This document shows, piece by piece, positions 51,671 to 64,000 of a DNA stretch of 64,000 nucleotides. The stretch's first letter is position 1; each line of letters starts with the position of its first letter. The translations under genes and the position numbers were made by a program. The notes below the pieces were generated by a model. It was not told where the DNA came from. It saw only the letters and a list, made by a program, of their open reading frames with translations, and ran no database searches. Origin of the DNA: Syngnathus acus (lineage: Eukaryota > Chordata > Actinopteri > Syngnathiformes > Syngnathidae); NCBI RefSeq assembly GCF_901709675.1, contig NC_051090.1, positions 5,140,342 through 5,204,341 on the forward strand. Direction: 5' to 3'.

Positions 51671-51868
51671 TTAAAGGGGAAGTCAACTGCAATTTTTTAT
51701 TTTTTTTTAATATGTTATATGTGCCCTCACTTGTCTAAACGTGGCATTCTGATTAATATCACATTTGTGGAATATTGGGATAGGCAGCGAAATGCACCAG
51801 TTTTTATCCATCTTAGAACGCGGCCATTTTGCCACTTTCTGTCGACTGATGATGACATCACAGTTGCC
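51671..51868 (+). mobile_element. Dispersed repeat family A, copy 2
   Basis: The diverged partner of 17351-17541, in the same orientation, with shared blocks across the full length ending at GATGACATCACAGTTGC. It begins TTAAAGGGGAAGTCAAC. It is non-coding and its class is unknown. Confidence 0.75.
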
Positions 51869-52372
51869 AAGTGTCAGCCATTTTTCAGTGTCTGTATAGT
51901 CTTGTCTGCACTACTGTGTGAGTATTTGCTTTTTCCACATCCTTTTCTGCCAGCTTCCTGACTTGCCAGCCCCCCCCCGCCTTCAGCGTGACAGCCCACT
52001 AATGAAAGCAAGATAAGCACACCAAGCAAACTGTTCATCCGAAATTAGAAAGAAAAAAAAAAAACGCCACACACACACAAAAAAATAAAAATACAAGCCA
52101 TCCTGACCTAACCGCTGCTGTTTGTCACAGCTCCGGCTTTCCCCTCACTCGCCGCAACAAATTTGATTAGGTCCGGATAGCGGGAGAACGGCAAGTGATA
52201 AGGGCCTCCAAAGTGTCGCCAAACGGGACGCGATTCAAGGGAGGATAAGAGCCAAAAAAACGCAATTATGCCAGCCGTGTTCTCGTATCACACCGGTGGC
52301 GTGACGCCGCCAACACCTCCATCCGCTCCATTCCGAGCTTCCTGTGATTGTCTAATCTCCGTGGTGACAGAT

Positions 52373-52402
52373 CTCTCTCTCTCGCTCTCTCTCTCTCTTT
52401 CT
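52373..52402. repeat. (CT)n short tract
   Basis: About 15 CT units with one CG interruption. Intronic. Confidence 0.85.
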
Positions 52403-53339
52403 GGCGCTCAGGTCTTAACACGGCCGTTATCGCTCGCCTCCCTCCACTCAGATGGACCGATGCCGGCGCCACTGAAGAAACATTTTCTCCCCTCCTGTCA
52501 GCTCCCAGATAGTTACAGCTACTTTCTGTTTTCATTCTTTAATGCGTTACAATTTTTAGCCTGTAATGTGATTGCGACACCGCTCCGCCATATTACCGAG
52601 TCCTTCTTTAAGTCCAGCGGCTAAAATGCAAAGTGTGCTGCCGTCTTCTATTTCCTTTCACATATTTATATCCCCTCTTGCCACATTGGCTGTCGCTTGT
52701 ATTCCAGAAGGCTTCGGGGAAGCCATGGTAACTCTTTTATTCGTTCTGCCACACAGTCGCGACCCTTTCAGGGAGGCGGCGGCTGCGGCCCGGAACATTC
52801 TCTACTAATGACACGGGGATGCTTCCCTTCCACAAAGCCTGCTGTCATGGCAAATGGACTCTAATTATCATAAAAGGTGGAAAGCCTGCCATTATCGCAA
52901 ACATGCAAGATCCTGGCTTGACTGTTTGTATGGAAATAACACCAAAAAAAAAAAAAGTGTTTTGATTTGGATGTATGCCGTCGTATAGGGATGCGGCGGC
53001 GGGGGCGGGCGAGATGGCCAACATGCTGAATTGTGCTGTTTCCCGTCCTCCAGCTGCGAGGGCCACGACAGGCGCAGCGCTATTAGGGGGGTCCGGGTCA
53101 CCGCCTGCTGAGTGCTCCATTGTCAGCTGCCCGCTTAACAGGCACGGGGAGGCGGGCGCCTCGCGGACCTCTATAGCGGCGCTGCTGCCAAACAGCAAAG
53201 GAGACGGGGGCGAAAAAACCCATCTTATGAGCGTCTAATTGCATGGTGAAATGTGTTCCTGTTCCTAACCAACATTTTGTCCTTTCTCCCTCTTGTATTC
53301 ATTTCCCCCCCCCCCCCCTGTTTACTTCTTTTTTTAACG

Positions 53340-53465
53340 CTAGAGTGTCTGCTAATTAAGCGCTTCCATTAGGCAGCCTGTAATTGGCTTGAAAAGTAAT
53401 GACATGCAAGTTTATTTGCAAGGTAATTAAAGGAAAGGCGGGCATTGTGCTGATAATAATCATTA
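53340..53465. promoter_or_regulatory. Candidate conserved non-coding element in celf5 intron 2
   Basis: A repeat-free block with several homeodomain-type cores (CTAATTAAG, CATTAGG, TGTAATTGG, GGTAATTAAAGG, TAATAATCATTA). It has no open frame. The call rests on motif clustering alone. Confidence 0.25.
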
Positions 53466-53684
53466 TAGAAAAAAAAATGTAGGAAAGGAGAGAGCCGATG
53501 GAGAACTATTGTTGCTTGACGGACAGCGTTTGATCCTGTTTGTTCGCACACTTTTAATCCTCCTGCAGTCTCGTTGAGTGTGAAAAGCTTTTTATAAATG
53601 TGACCGCACACGTGTAAACAACATATGTCGTTTACATACGTGTTAGCTTTTTGGCTGCATAAACTGTATTCATTTTTCTGTAGT

Positions 53685-53880
53685 TCGGCAGCACGGTGGG
53701 GAAGTGGTTTGCAACTCTGCCCTGCAGGTCATCGGTCTTAGATTTGAATCCCGACTGCTTGTTGTTGCGCTTTGGGGGGTTTGATTCCTCCCACGTTCCA
53801 AAAACATATTAGGGCCACTAAAGTCTCCAAATTTTCTGTAGGAGAGAAAGTGAGTACAAATGTTTATACGCTAGTTTAGT
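53685..53880 (+). mobile_element. Degraded tRNA-like SINE-type repeat
   Basis: It opens CGGCAGCACGGTGGGGAAGTGG, with a degenerate B-box-like string (GATTTGAATCCCGA), then TCCTCCCACGTTCCAAAAACAT and CTAAAGTCTCCAAATT. This order is that of a very common teleost interspersed repeat. Many substitutions indicate age. It has no coding capacity. Confidence 0.75.
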
Positions 53881-55464
53881 GTGTGTTCGATTTGTGGTGG
53901 AGGAGAAAGTTTGTGAGGAGTTGGACAGAGAGATTTGAAAGTGCGAGTGTCAAGAAATACAATAAAGATGTACTTTTCACACAGCTTTAGTCGATATCCT
54001 GCCTTTTAGCTCCAAACGTTGAGCTCCAGTTAGATGGAAGCAACAGAGATGGGAGGGGCCGGTGTACTCGGACATCTCCGCCCTTCACTTGACAGGCAAC
54101 AGATGGAAACGGTGTATTAAGGCACCCGGGGGCAGCAGAGGGCAGCCTGGCATCGCCGAGCCACGGCCGAGTTCAGGGGGAAGCAGGTGGGCATCTGCTC
54201 CGTGCCCTTAATCGCTTGCCACGCCCACCATCCCTGCAGTGAACTTGGCTTTTTTTTGTGTTTGAGGGTGCATGTGTACACAGGGATGTATTTTTATCCG
54301 AGGTCTCTCTTGGTCACCCCTTTGCAGCCTGCCATCAGAGGTTAGTGGGATTTACTGTGCTTGCAGGCTGCTTTTCACCAGCTGATGAGATCCTGGACAC
54401 ATACTCCAGACACTTAAAAAGAAAAAAACGTATTATTGTTCCTTTAGGCTTTACAAAGGCTTGTGCTCTTTTGAAAGTTACTGCTTTTGTACCCTTCACA
54501 GAGCCTTGAACACCATTACAGGCATGAAAAATGTACAGCAACTAACGAGTCTAATTATTGGCGCAATGGAGTCATTTAGGCATTTAGGAACGTCAAGTTG
54601 TCCACTTACGGAAGATGTAAACTTCTGTATAGTAGAGATTTCTTCCATCCCAAATTTCATCGGTGAGCGACAGCACATGAGAAGAATCGTCCATCTTGTA
54701 AAGTGTTCTGTTTGCACGGCAACACGGATTACCGATTCACAATAACTTCAGCTACTATTGAAATTGTTCCTGTCTTCCTCCTGTTGCTTTGGAGGCAAAT
54801 GAAAACAGATGGCTGGCGTGGTGTTAAAGTGAAGATTGTCAGCGTCTGTATATAGCCTTTTAAATATATCGAGTGCGTCTCTATAGTGCACATAAGCGGC
54901 TTGCCGTGAATATGATTGGCAGTCGTGTTTCAAACGCAGGCTAATTCCATTAAGCTATTGATCGGCGCCTGCCTAAGCTTTGGCCCAGTATCGGCGGCTA
55001 TGAATACCTGTTTACTTTACTCTGGCCTTGGGCTCCAGAACTCGCTTGAATGCCGCCTGTCCATCTGAGCGTTGCTCCTCCATCCTTACAACTTTGTTCT
55101 TGTGCAAAGCAGACAAAGAGGAGCGGCTTGCTCGCAGCGGCTAGCGAGATGCTGATTGAGCTGGTTCATGCGGAAAGAAGAGGAGACTTGGGAATTGGAC
55201 GTTTTCTGTTATTATATACTGCTGTCGTGAGGTTAGAAGGTGCAGTGGATGGCTGATGATGGCTGCTGTTCCACTTCACCCCCATGTCCTCCTCATTTCC
55301 GGTCACGCTCTGTCCTTGGCGGCCCGCCTCCATAAAGCTGGTCATGAAATCATCGAAATGGATATATTGTGTGCTCCAATATTGTGTGCAATAAGACAAT
55401 AACAATAGTAGCAGTTTAAGCCCCCCGCGCGGATAAATGGCAAGCTAGGTCATTGACATAAACT

Positions 55465-55500
55465 TTATGGACAAAAGTATTGGGACACATTTCTATTACA
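55465..55500 (+). mobile_element. Transposon-end fragment
   Basis: TATGGACAAAAGTATTGGGA is a string common at the end of a fish DNA-transposon family. Only this end is recognisable, so the length is unknown. Confidence 0.5.
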
Positions 55501-56269
55501 GCCATAAGAAGTGAAAGCAATAAAAATGACAGAAGAGTTTGTAACTGAGAAACATAAGCTAATAGTTAGCCTAGCTTCTTTTATTTGTTCTACGATTTAG
55601 TCTGAATGTCCTGTAGTTTCATGCTGCCCCTCTCAGGTCACTCATGGTACTACGACATTGTACGGATAAAAATCGTTAGGTCCGTACTAACTACACCAGT
55701 CAAACATCATTAAGAATTTTTTTTTTTTTTTTAAACTTTTCCCCACGTTACAAACTGCAGGCAGAATCCTACACACAATCCCAACCTCACTTAACTCATT
55801 TACATATACTCACTGACAGAAGTTGAGAAATATGCAGATGCCACACGTCGAGACAGCAACTCCAAGGAGTAATAAAAAAAAGCAAACAATGAGCCCCCCC
55901 CTCCCTTGTGCATTGCAGTTTTGCTGCCCTGCTTTAAATCTGAGCCTAGTCATCGGCACTTAAACGCTTGATGGATGGTGCAGAAGTGAGGATGATTGTG
56001 GGATACGCCAGTGCCCAATGACAAGCAATTACTCATTTTTTTTGTGTGTGTAATGAAAACCTTAACACCAATCACGGAAGCTTTAAACTACATGTCGCCT
56101 TCACCCTGGTCCGCCGTCCCTCGGGTCTCGCGGTAGACGTTTACTAAATAACCCAATTTGTAAAGGCTCAAGTGATGGCAAAACAGGCCTGCTAAGTGGA
56201 TGAGCACAAGTGTTCGCTGGCAGATGCGCGTGTAGTTTGTTTTTCCCCAAGATCTATGGCGACGTCGTG

Positions 56270-56780
56270 CTGCGAGTCCTGGCTGTGCCATCCGTGCCAT
56301 TAGGTCTTGTGATTACCATTCTAAATGTTTGCCAAGCGCTCGCCTCACACCATTATTCGTCAGGGAAGATGTTGCTGTAGCAACTATTGCATGGCTTAAT
56401 TATGCTTTTTATGTGGACGCGCTCTTCATCTTTAGCCTCTGTTTGTTGCACGCCGGTTTCTCTTCTATCCAGCTCTGCCGCTCCAGATAGCGATATGAAA
56501 GCGCCGTCCGCCCGCTTCCACGTGCCAGGACTTCAATTACCCCATGCGCTCTTCTTCTGCGCAAAATCACTGTAATTATCTCAAGCCTACATGGGCACAC
56601 TGGTTGGCAACAGGTGCCATGCGAAGGCTAATCCCCGCCCCACGTCGGCCGCATGCTATTCTTCTGGCTGGCCTCTGACGAGCCGGCTGTCACGGGCAGA
56701 ATGGAGGGATGCTGCGTGGCAATAATTAGCCTGTCCGCTGGCTCCGAGTTGCAGGATGTCAAGTGTTGTGGAAATGTAGC
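56270..56780. promoter_or_regulatory. Candidate regulatory block in celf5 intron 2
   Basis: A repeat-poor, GC-balanced stretch with several AATTA-type cores (GGCTTAATTATGC, CAATTACCCC, CTGTAATTATC, CAATAATTAGCC). No gene is visible. Its composition resembles conserved enhancers, but that is unverified. Confidence 0.2.
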
Positions 56781-59090
56781 GCTTTGGCGCACAGTGGAGA
56801 TTTTGTTTTGCAGTTGATCATAAAGTCGCTTAAGTTTTTGGGTAGAACCTCACTGTTAGGGAATTTTAAGTAACAATTTAATAATTATGCATGAAGGAAA
56901 GTTTGCATTTGTCAAAACTTGCTAGCAAGATTCTAAAAAAAAGTCACTCCTTTTCGTTGTAACAAGTGCTAAAGAAGTCAACCACTTTAAAACTGTTAAA
57001 TAATAATGAAAACATGCTTCCTCAGCTTTAACGTGTTTCTCAAACCTCCTCTTCTCGCATTCTTTTCCACTTCACATCCTTAAGTGACCCTTCTTTTAGA
57101 AAAATCGTCCCGTTAAAAAAAAAAAAAACACTATGCGCTACATTTTCGACAACATTTCAATCCTTGCTGAATTAAGATAAGAATCACAAGAAAAAACAAT
57201 GTTCATTTTGAGCTTACGACTTTAGAGATTGGGCTGCCTGTGTGAGTTACGGCAGGATCACGACCCCCCCCCCCACCCCTCCTTATGCTAATGCATGCGC
57301 CTGAGCCCGCTTTTTTTTTGCATAGACGGAAGCACGAGCGTGCAAAACCCACACAGATTTGACATCAATCCACGGCATTAAATGAAGTGTGAAAAACGGG
57401 TCAACGAGGACTTCCTGTCTTTATAAACAGCCCCGAACGCTCTCCAGATGTTCCGTGCCTCTGCTGTCCCCAACAAAATCTGCCCACATCAGCGCTAAAT
57501 GGCAAAATATAGCCTCTTTAAAGTGATATACACCGACCGAGGGTGGGGGTGCCTATCGGCTTGACTGCTGCACTTGGACTATGGTCTGGAATAAAAGTGT
57601 CAGCTTCCCTACCTGTATTTATAGTGCATTTCACTGTCTTTGCTTGAGTGCCATCCCAATGAAAATGGGCAATATCTCTTCATTTCTACCTCTGCCAGAC
57701 CATCTGCGCCGGAGATGAGTTGCGCTTTTTTCCCAGCAGATCTGACGTGGATCCACACCGGGACCCACTCCGGTCCATTTACTTTTGAGAAAATATGTAC
57801 TCAGGAAAAAGGCGACATACGTTTGGGGGATACAAGTGCCAATGTGCCGGGAGTAGCCACTTTAAAGGGAGCGTATTACCGAAAGGTGACACGCAAACGA
57901 AATAAACCGGTCGAACACGGATCTGCCTCTGATGGTCGCTCGGGCCGCGGGCCTGACCTTCTCCCATCCCCGCGCAGCAGCACAAATGGCGTGGACGATT
58001 GAGTTTTCCATTTTTTGGGCTCCCCTGTTAGCTCAGCCGTTATTCCGCACATTATCTTTCTGACACGGGGGGCCACGTTCAATGTTTAATGCTGTTTGTT
58101 TTATATTCCCACCTTATATCCTTGTATCCAAATTTATGATGACATTCTCTACCGTCTATAAAATATTCATAAATGTCATTACTAATAACTTTCATACATC
58201 ATCTAAACTGATCCTTCTGTCCGCTTTTTGGCAATGCCGCCCCAGCGTGTTTGGAGAAAGGCCCGCGTTGCTCTTGTGTAGTGTCCAAAAGACCTGATGC
58301 GGCAGCTTTCTAATGCAGGTGATGCATGCACATGTATAATTAATTGTGTAATTAATTTGAGCCACTGTTTATGTTATCAAGTTATAGTGAGTGCAACCAT
58401 AATCACAAAAAATCTCCCATGGGAAATAAGAGACGTTGAAATGATCCATTACAATATACATGAACTGCTTTAAGTGGAATTCTTAAAACTTGGAGATTAT
58501 TTCAATGGTCTGTTCTTGGTTTTTAATATTTTACTATCTTTATCAATATTTTACTGATGAGACAGGACCGATTGGTTGCGTAACACTATGCTATGGCTAA
58601 TTTGCATTAATGCGAATTTTGCGGTCATCACATTTATGGTCAATACTTGAAGACTAAAGATTAATTTTTTATACAAAATTGGTGTGCTTTAAACTTTGGT
58701 TTTCATGCAACTTTTGATTCATGTTGAACACTGAATTGTACAGCCCCAGAAGCAAGCTGTATGTTAGCTTAGCCGTACATTATGCAAGCTAACTCCGAAT
58801 TTAAACTCTTGGCCATGCGGCTCTGTGTGTGTTTTAATATTAAGCTATTCAGGTTATTAATACAAATGAGCTTGCGGCTTGTGATGTGATAGAAAGGTGA
58901 AAAATAGATTTGCCTGCTTCTTAATAGTGGAAGGTGTTGTACATATTGCATGATATAAGCTGCCAATCACATTTCAGTTGGCCCACATCGACTCTGCCGC
59001 GAGTAGAAATAACGTAACACTGATTGGAGTTGAAAATGTAGAAATATTAAATCAGTAGATTTAAAACTGCAGGATACAGAAGTGATGACT

Positions 59091-59096
59091 ATATAC

Positions 59097-59138
<42 letters not shown>
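59091..59138. repeat. (TA)n microsatellite
   Basis: About 24 TA units with one CG interruption near its start. Intronic. Confidence 0.93.
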
Positions 59139-59140
<2 letters not shown>

Positions 59141-59289
59141 TTGTGCATTCTCATTGAACTCCTATGTAACAGCAGGAGTTTCCACTCTCTTTTAAAGTCA
59201 GATTTCACTGCAGATTTTTTCGTTTTCTTTTTTATTCTGGAGCCTGATTTAATTAGCATATTGGCAAATTCTCTATAGATGAGGAGGAA

Positions 59290-59470
59290 ACAGCTTATAG
59301 AGCCGGGCATGAATTCTCATCCTTATGAACTTTAATTGATTCCCTCTCAGCACCTCGTCTTCCCTGTGAAATTTGATTAATGGCCCATTTAATCACTCAG
59401 TGCAGTTTCTCTTACATGACATATGCATTAACCTACATGCAAAACATCCAAGGCTGATTTTTGTCCAAAG
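59290..59470. promoter_or_regulatory. Candidate conserved non-coding element in celf5 intron 2
   Basis: A repeat-poor block with several AT-rich homeodomain or POU-type cores (TTTAATTGATT, GATTAATGG, TATGCATTAAC). No open frame of note. The call rests on composition. Confidence 0.25.
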
Positions 59471-59701
59471 AGCACAGCAGGGGGATGAGTCATAATTTTC
59501 ATTTCTGTTCTCCTGCTGTGCTGATGCGTAAAACAAACGTCGGACTTTCACCTTGATGCTGAAAGGACATAGGTGGGCCTTGTTAAAAAGTCACCAATTA
59601 GTTTTATTGTTCTTCATGCCCGCTTCCTCTGGATATGCTGCCTGTCCGTTTCAATGAAAGCTTTGGTCATCAGCGTTCCCTTCCATCTTGAGCTGCCCCC
59701 C

Positions 59702-59726
59702 ATACACACACACACACACACACACC
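59702..59726. repeat. (AC)n microsatellite
   Basis: About eleven AC units. Intronic. Confidence 0.9.
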
Positions 59727-61617
59727 CTGAAGCAGAGATGAAAGATGAAATGGAGATTGTGACTGATGCAATTACGGTGCAGCTGATTGAAGGAGAGGCC
59801 AAATTATCACCGCCCTGATTGGGCTTTGTCTGGACTGCGAGCATGCCACGCTCTGATTAAAGTGTCGCACAAGGGGATGTGTTGTGTGTGTGTGTGTTCC
59901 TCTGTGTGTGTATGTGAGGGGAAAAAAGAAAGGCTGTTGGATTGTAGAAGTGGCGGAAAAAAAACATTGTCATCTATGACCTTCCCACCTGAGGGTCCAT
60001 CTAAAGTGGAACCAATGCATTTTGTGAATCAAATGTTGGGATTAATGTGTTTTAAATGCTTCTCTTGTCTTCAGAAAGTCATTCTTTGTAGGACTGTTCC
60101 CCCTCCTACTTTTTTTTTTTTTTTAACCTAGCCTATGCTATTTCCTCAAAACCACACCTACTGTTGTCTGAAACACCTCCATGATGCCACAAGATGGCGC
60201 CAAAGCCCCCTGTAACAGACAAGTAGTCCTTTTCTCCAAAATTGTTGTATTTAGGTGATCTGGGGTCGCCGTGGCAACGACTTCTCTCCGAAGTGAAATG
60301 ATGGCTTCGTTGCTTTAATAATTATCAAACACCACGGCAAACAACGCCGTCCTACAAATGTTAAGTGTGTTTGTTGCATAAAACTTTCTGCAGCACGCAC
60401 CTTGTACCACAGGAGGCCACTTCTTTTCAAGCGACAGAATCTGGCATCCTTTTATTTCGCTCACTGAAGCAGCCTCTCGCCTCATGGCTTCCTCTTTCTT
60501 CCCTCCCCCTCTCATCTCCTGCACTCCTCTTGCATCAGCCCTTTTCAAACAGCGCGTTCAGCCGAGCCCTAACTTCAAACATACATTTAAAAAAGAACTG
60601 AAACTGGATCTCATGTACATTGGGGGAAGGGGGGTCCTATTTTCCCAGCACTCCATCTTTCCTGCTCTCCATTCAGCCCTCCATGCGTCCCTCCCTATCC
60701 AAAATGTTGTTTGTTTATCATCATCAGAGCATTCTAGCTTCGGGTTGTTGCATCAGAATTAGCAGCTGTTAGTGTGCGTGTGTGCGTGCGTGTGCGCGTG
60801 CACCGGTTGGTGCTACCGCTTAATGCTCGTGGCTGATCCCAGGAGTCGGCTATTGCTTGTGGACGACTGCAAAACATTCGAGTCCTGCATATTATGGAGC
60901 TTCGTCAAGCTTAGTTCATTTGGGCTCCTTCCAGTGTGTTTGACTTGGCCACCGGGGGCAGTATAGTACAGTCATGCAGGCAAATATAGAGTTTCACAAC
61001 TATCCGCAGTAATAATAAATTTTGACAAAAGGATTGTTATATTGTTTTTCGACATTTGCTGCTGCACCGTTGGTGTTCAGTTATTGTGATATAATATCAC
61101 CACATTTGTGCTGTGTGCCATCTATTTTTAAAAATGCGAGGTGTGATGCAGTAATATCCTTTTATTGGACTCACCTTTGTGTAAAATATTTAGCCGGCGC
61201 ATGGCGACCACTCAAGAAGCAGCAGCTTGGTCAATAAAGACATCTTGAATTCGAGGGCATGCTGTGCTCGTTTTACTTACGTGGCACAGCGGGAACAGCT
61301 CCATTAATTATTGAAATCGGAGGCTCGCTCCGGAGTAACTGGAACTGATGTTCCGCACATGTTCTTTCTCCGTGCACCAGACTGGACAGTTGTAATATTC
61401 CGAGTTGTTGTTTCTGCATGAAGGAAATTGTCAGGAGAGAATGTGGATTGTTTTGAAGCGTGACATCATCAGGAGTTAATAGCACTAGGTAAATCTTGAA
61501 ACAGCTGTCCTTGCTATTGAGACGATTCGATTTGAATTACGTGTTCAGCCAATAAATCACAAGAATTCTTTTACAAGTTTAATCTTTGTGTTTAAGGAGA
61601 AGCAAAACGCAAGCAAG

Positions 61618-61640
61618 CCCCCCCCCCCCCCCCCCCCCCC
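61618..61640. repeat. C23 homopolymer
   Basis: An uninterrupted run of 23 cytosines. Its true length is hard to sequence and may be inexact. Confidence 0.9.
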
Positions 61641-62292
61641 GAGTACAAAACATTGCGGAGGCATCTCGAACAACTAGCATAAAAGTCACACGCCCACTAA
61701 ACCTTCCGAATTAAGATCATGTGGAAATGTCGGGCTGTGCTTTTCCGCCACATCGCCTGCCAAGTGTAGGTTGCTCTCGCTCGGATTTGGCTTAGGCCAG
61801 ACTCCCACTTATGTATACGAAGAAGAAGGTCGGAGCGGATGGCACTTGGCTCCCAGGCTCCAATACAGATGGCCGCTTTACATCCAGTACGGGGAAGCTT
61901 TTTTACGTGCCACGCCAGTGAATATCGATGCCTTTAAAGCATACTCGGCGGTGGGAGGCTCTGGCGGATTGGCGAGCCAGGCTTGGACTGGAAGCCTTAG
62001 TGAGTGTCAGGGGCTATTGGAGTGTGGCTTATAGGGATGAGGGTTTCTATTCAGCAGGCTTTATGGCTTAAAATGTCTTTGTCTTTATCACGGCAACTGG
62101 AGCGTGATTAAACAGCACACATTTAATGTAAAACTGAGCAGGCAGTCAACCTTGATTTTATTCTTTTTAAAGAGGTTTTAATGGAAATTTTACCAGAGCA
62201 GCCTGCTTGCATACTTTTTTTTTTTGTCTTAAGACATCGTCAAGCACCATGGCCTATTAGCCATGATTAAGTCAAGCAAATCATTGCAAATT

Positions 62293-62490
62293 GTACAGTG
62301 GATTAAAAAAAAGTCTACACACCCTTGGATATGAAATTTTGGTTAAAAATTATAAAAAAAAATCACCTACTGTTATTAATGTGATCTTATAACCTGTAAA
62401 TTGTCAATTGAACCTTTTTAATAGGGAAAATAAATACAAACAAGTGAAATAATGCGGTTGCATAAGTGTGCACACCCTCTTGCTGTCCCG
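62293..62490 (+). mobile_element. Interspersed repeat with 'AAGTCTACACACCC' end
   Basis: AAAAAAAAGTCTACACACCC near the left, GTGATCTTATAACCTGTAAA in the middle and GGTTGCATAAGTGTGCACAC at the right appear in that order in a common fish repeat. No coding capacity; ends approximate. Confidence 0.55.
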
Positions 62491-63032
62491 TAGACTTCTT
62501 CTGCCTTGATACAGAAACTACTGAATATTCTACAACAAAGTTCGGAGAAAGGGGATTGTTGTAAGGTTCTCAGAAATATGTCTTGGATGTAGCTAACCAA
62601 GCTAGCAAACTATTTGAGACCGAAGCAACAGCGCCTCTGCTGGTTGCGGTCACTGACACGCTGAATCAATGTCTATGTAATCAACCATCCAAGATAGCCC
62701 CTTTTTATTTTTATTTTTAAACTGCGTTCATGTGGTGTATCACTTACCTCCTAAGGTAAACTTGATATGCAAACACTAAGCCAGCACCGGCGCCGCCTGT
62801 GTCATTTTGCGCTCGTGGTCAATGTTTTTCAATCACTTTGCCAATTAGGTGAAACCACAGAGAAAATGTTGAATCGATTTTCAGGGTGGCGTTTGCTGCA
62901 CTTCGATTGCCGCCATGTAATGACAGTGCGTCTCGCCTCAGTATTTCCCTACTGAGCACGTTGTGTGTACAGTACACTAATCAAATTCTCTTTTTTTTTT
63001 TTTTTCCTCTCTCCCTCTGCGTGCCGTTGTCC

Positions 63033-63060
63033 CTGATGCATCTCCAACATCAGGTAAGAA
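63033..63060 (+). promoter_or_regulatory. Candidate recursive splice site (CAG/GTAAGA) in celf5 intron 2
   Basis: A long T/C tract (about 62990-63020) is followed by a CTGAT-type branch sequence (63034-63038) with no intervening AG, then CAG directly joined to GTAAGA at 63053/63054. A strong acceptor fused to a strong donor is the ratchet-site arrangement of long vertebrate introns. Use is not shown. Confidence 0.4.
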
Positions 63061-64000
63061 ATTGTTCTATCATTCCTCCAATCGATAGCAATATGGCTCG
63101 TAGCTAGCAGCACACTGACACCGTCAACACTCAGAGATTTAGATGCGTGCAAATAGCCGCTGTGATCTTTCACACCCGGCGCCGACAATATTATCAGAGC
63201 CGGCGCCGGAGCGCTGCACTAAATCCACCTCTCGTGCTTTTTTTGTTTGCATCTTTCATCAAGAGCGATACTTCCTTGTGTAATGAAGGCCGTTTGGCGA
63301 GAGCAAGCCTGGGCAGGGTTGTTTTTCGCGACAGTGCCTCCCTCCCTCTCGCAGTTTATGACGAATGGCGGGGCAGCGGGCGGGCTAACTGGGAGGTAAC
63401 GCCTGTTGGTTCGTTAGTAGGCCAGGTCACATGGGCATGGCGCCGTACATATACATCTCAGTGCTCTGGACATAATGGGCACGTATGCGCGAATGTTTTT
63501 TTTGTTTTTGTTTTGTATATATACAGTGTGCTTCCTCTAACATTGAATGCAATTCCTTCCGGGACCTTTTTGACAACAGGAAATAATGGTCATCACGTTC
63601 ATGTTGAAACTTATTAAGAAGGCAGGGGTCACTTTTAATATAAACTCATTCACTGCCGGGCAGATTGTTTCACCAAAAATCAAGTTTCTGACCTAAAAGC
63701 AAGGGAAAACCTTTTCTATTGACTTCTTAGATGATTACGCTTGTTGCTGTTGTAATTTTTCTTGGCTTATGGGTTACTTTATTCCCCTTATGAGACAGAG
63801 ATGGAGTTTTTGATGTTCAGACTGATAATAAAAAAACAAATATTCTGGCTTTGTAGTGGTTAGGCCGCAATATGTAGCGATTAGCTTAATTCAGGTTCTA
63901 TGTTTGTCGTCACCTTTTTCCGTGGGAATGAATGCTGGTCTTGCACTGATCATGCCGGTTGAGCATCACTTATTAATGAGAAAAGCAAATGCTTCAAGCT

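Larger units (their letters stand above)
32389..64000 (+). other. celf5 intron 2, running past the right edge (at least 31.6 kb)
   Basis: Begins at the strong donor GGG/gtaagt. I found neither the short exon 3 nor any later RRM exon on the plus strand, and no convincing gene on the minus strand. The intron holds a 306-bp MITE, a second copy of repeat family A, a SINE remnant, other transposon fragments, several microsatellites, a degenerate minisatellite, a CpG-dense patch, CTCF-like motifs and a candidate recursive splice site, all listed separately. The exon 3 call rests on reading only, so a divergent exon could have been missed. Confidence 0.7.

Noticed and set aside
60947-60964. Second CTCF motif in intron 2
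   Set aside because: One base is missing inside the core compared with 38005-38023, which should disrupt binding. Kept only as evidence for a repeat origin.

Overview
This window looks like a stretch of a teleost fish nuclear genome, probably a percomorph. The evidence is vertebrate proteins with canonical GT-AG introns, AT-rich non-coding DNA full of microsatellites, and several non-autonomous DNA transposon types common in ray-finned fish. I see no bacterial, viral or CRISPR features, and no novel multi-gene system. The interest lies in gene structure, regulatory motifs and small mobile elements.

Layout: (1) An intronless class A GPCR of the relaxin-3/INSL5 receptor family (RXFP3-like) on the minus strand at 1328-2524. 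(2) About 6 kb of AT-rich spacer, with a (TAA)n tract and a short interstitial telomeric repeat. (3) A complete ten-exon creb3l3 (CREB-H) gene on the minus strand at 8469-13702. I rebuilt it exon by exon; all splice phases agree and it encodes 444 residues. Two small transposons sit in intron 4, and a 60-nt in-frame intron precedes the bZIP basic region. (4) About 7.6 kb between two divergent genes, ending in long (TATC)n and (CT)n tracts just upstream of the next gene. (5) The 5' end of a CELF-family RNA-binding protein gene, best matched to celf5, on the plus strand. It has exon 1 (21285-21678), a 10.6-kb intron 1, the 83-nt exon 2 (32306-32388) and an intron 2 that runs past the right edge. 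About two thirds of the window is therefore celf5 intron or flank.

creb3l3 and celf5 both have human orthologues on chromosome 19p13.3, which supports both identifications. CREB3L3 is a liver and gut ER-anchored transcription factor and CELF5 is a mainly neural splicing and translation regulator, so they are neighbours by ancestry and not by shared pathway. A good HNF4-type motif lies about 130 bp upstream of the creb3l3 start. Strong CTCF-like motifs lie on either side of the celf5 first exon. The long introns hold SINE and MITE remnants, a degenerate minisatellite, a CpG-dense patch and a candidate recursive splice site.
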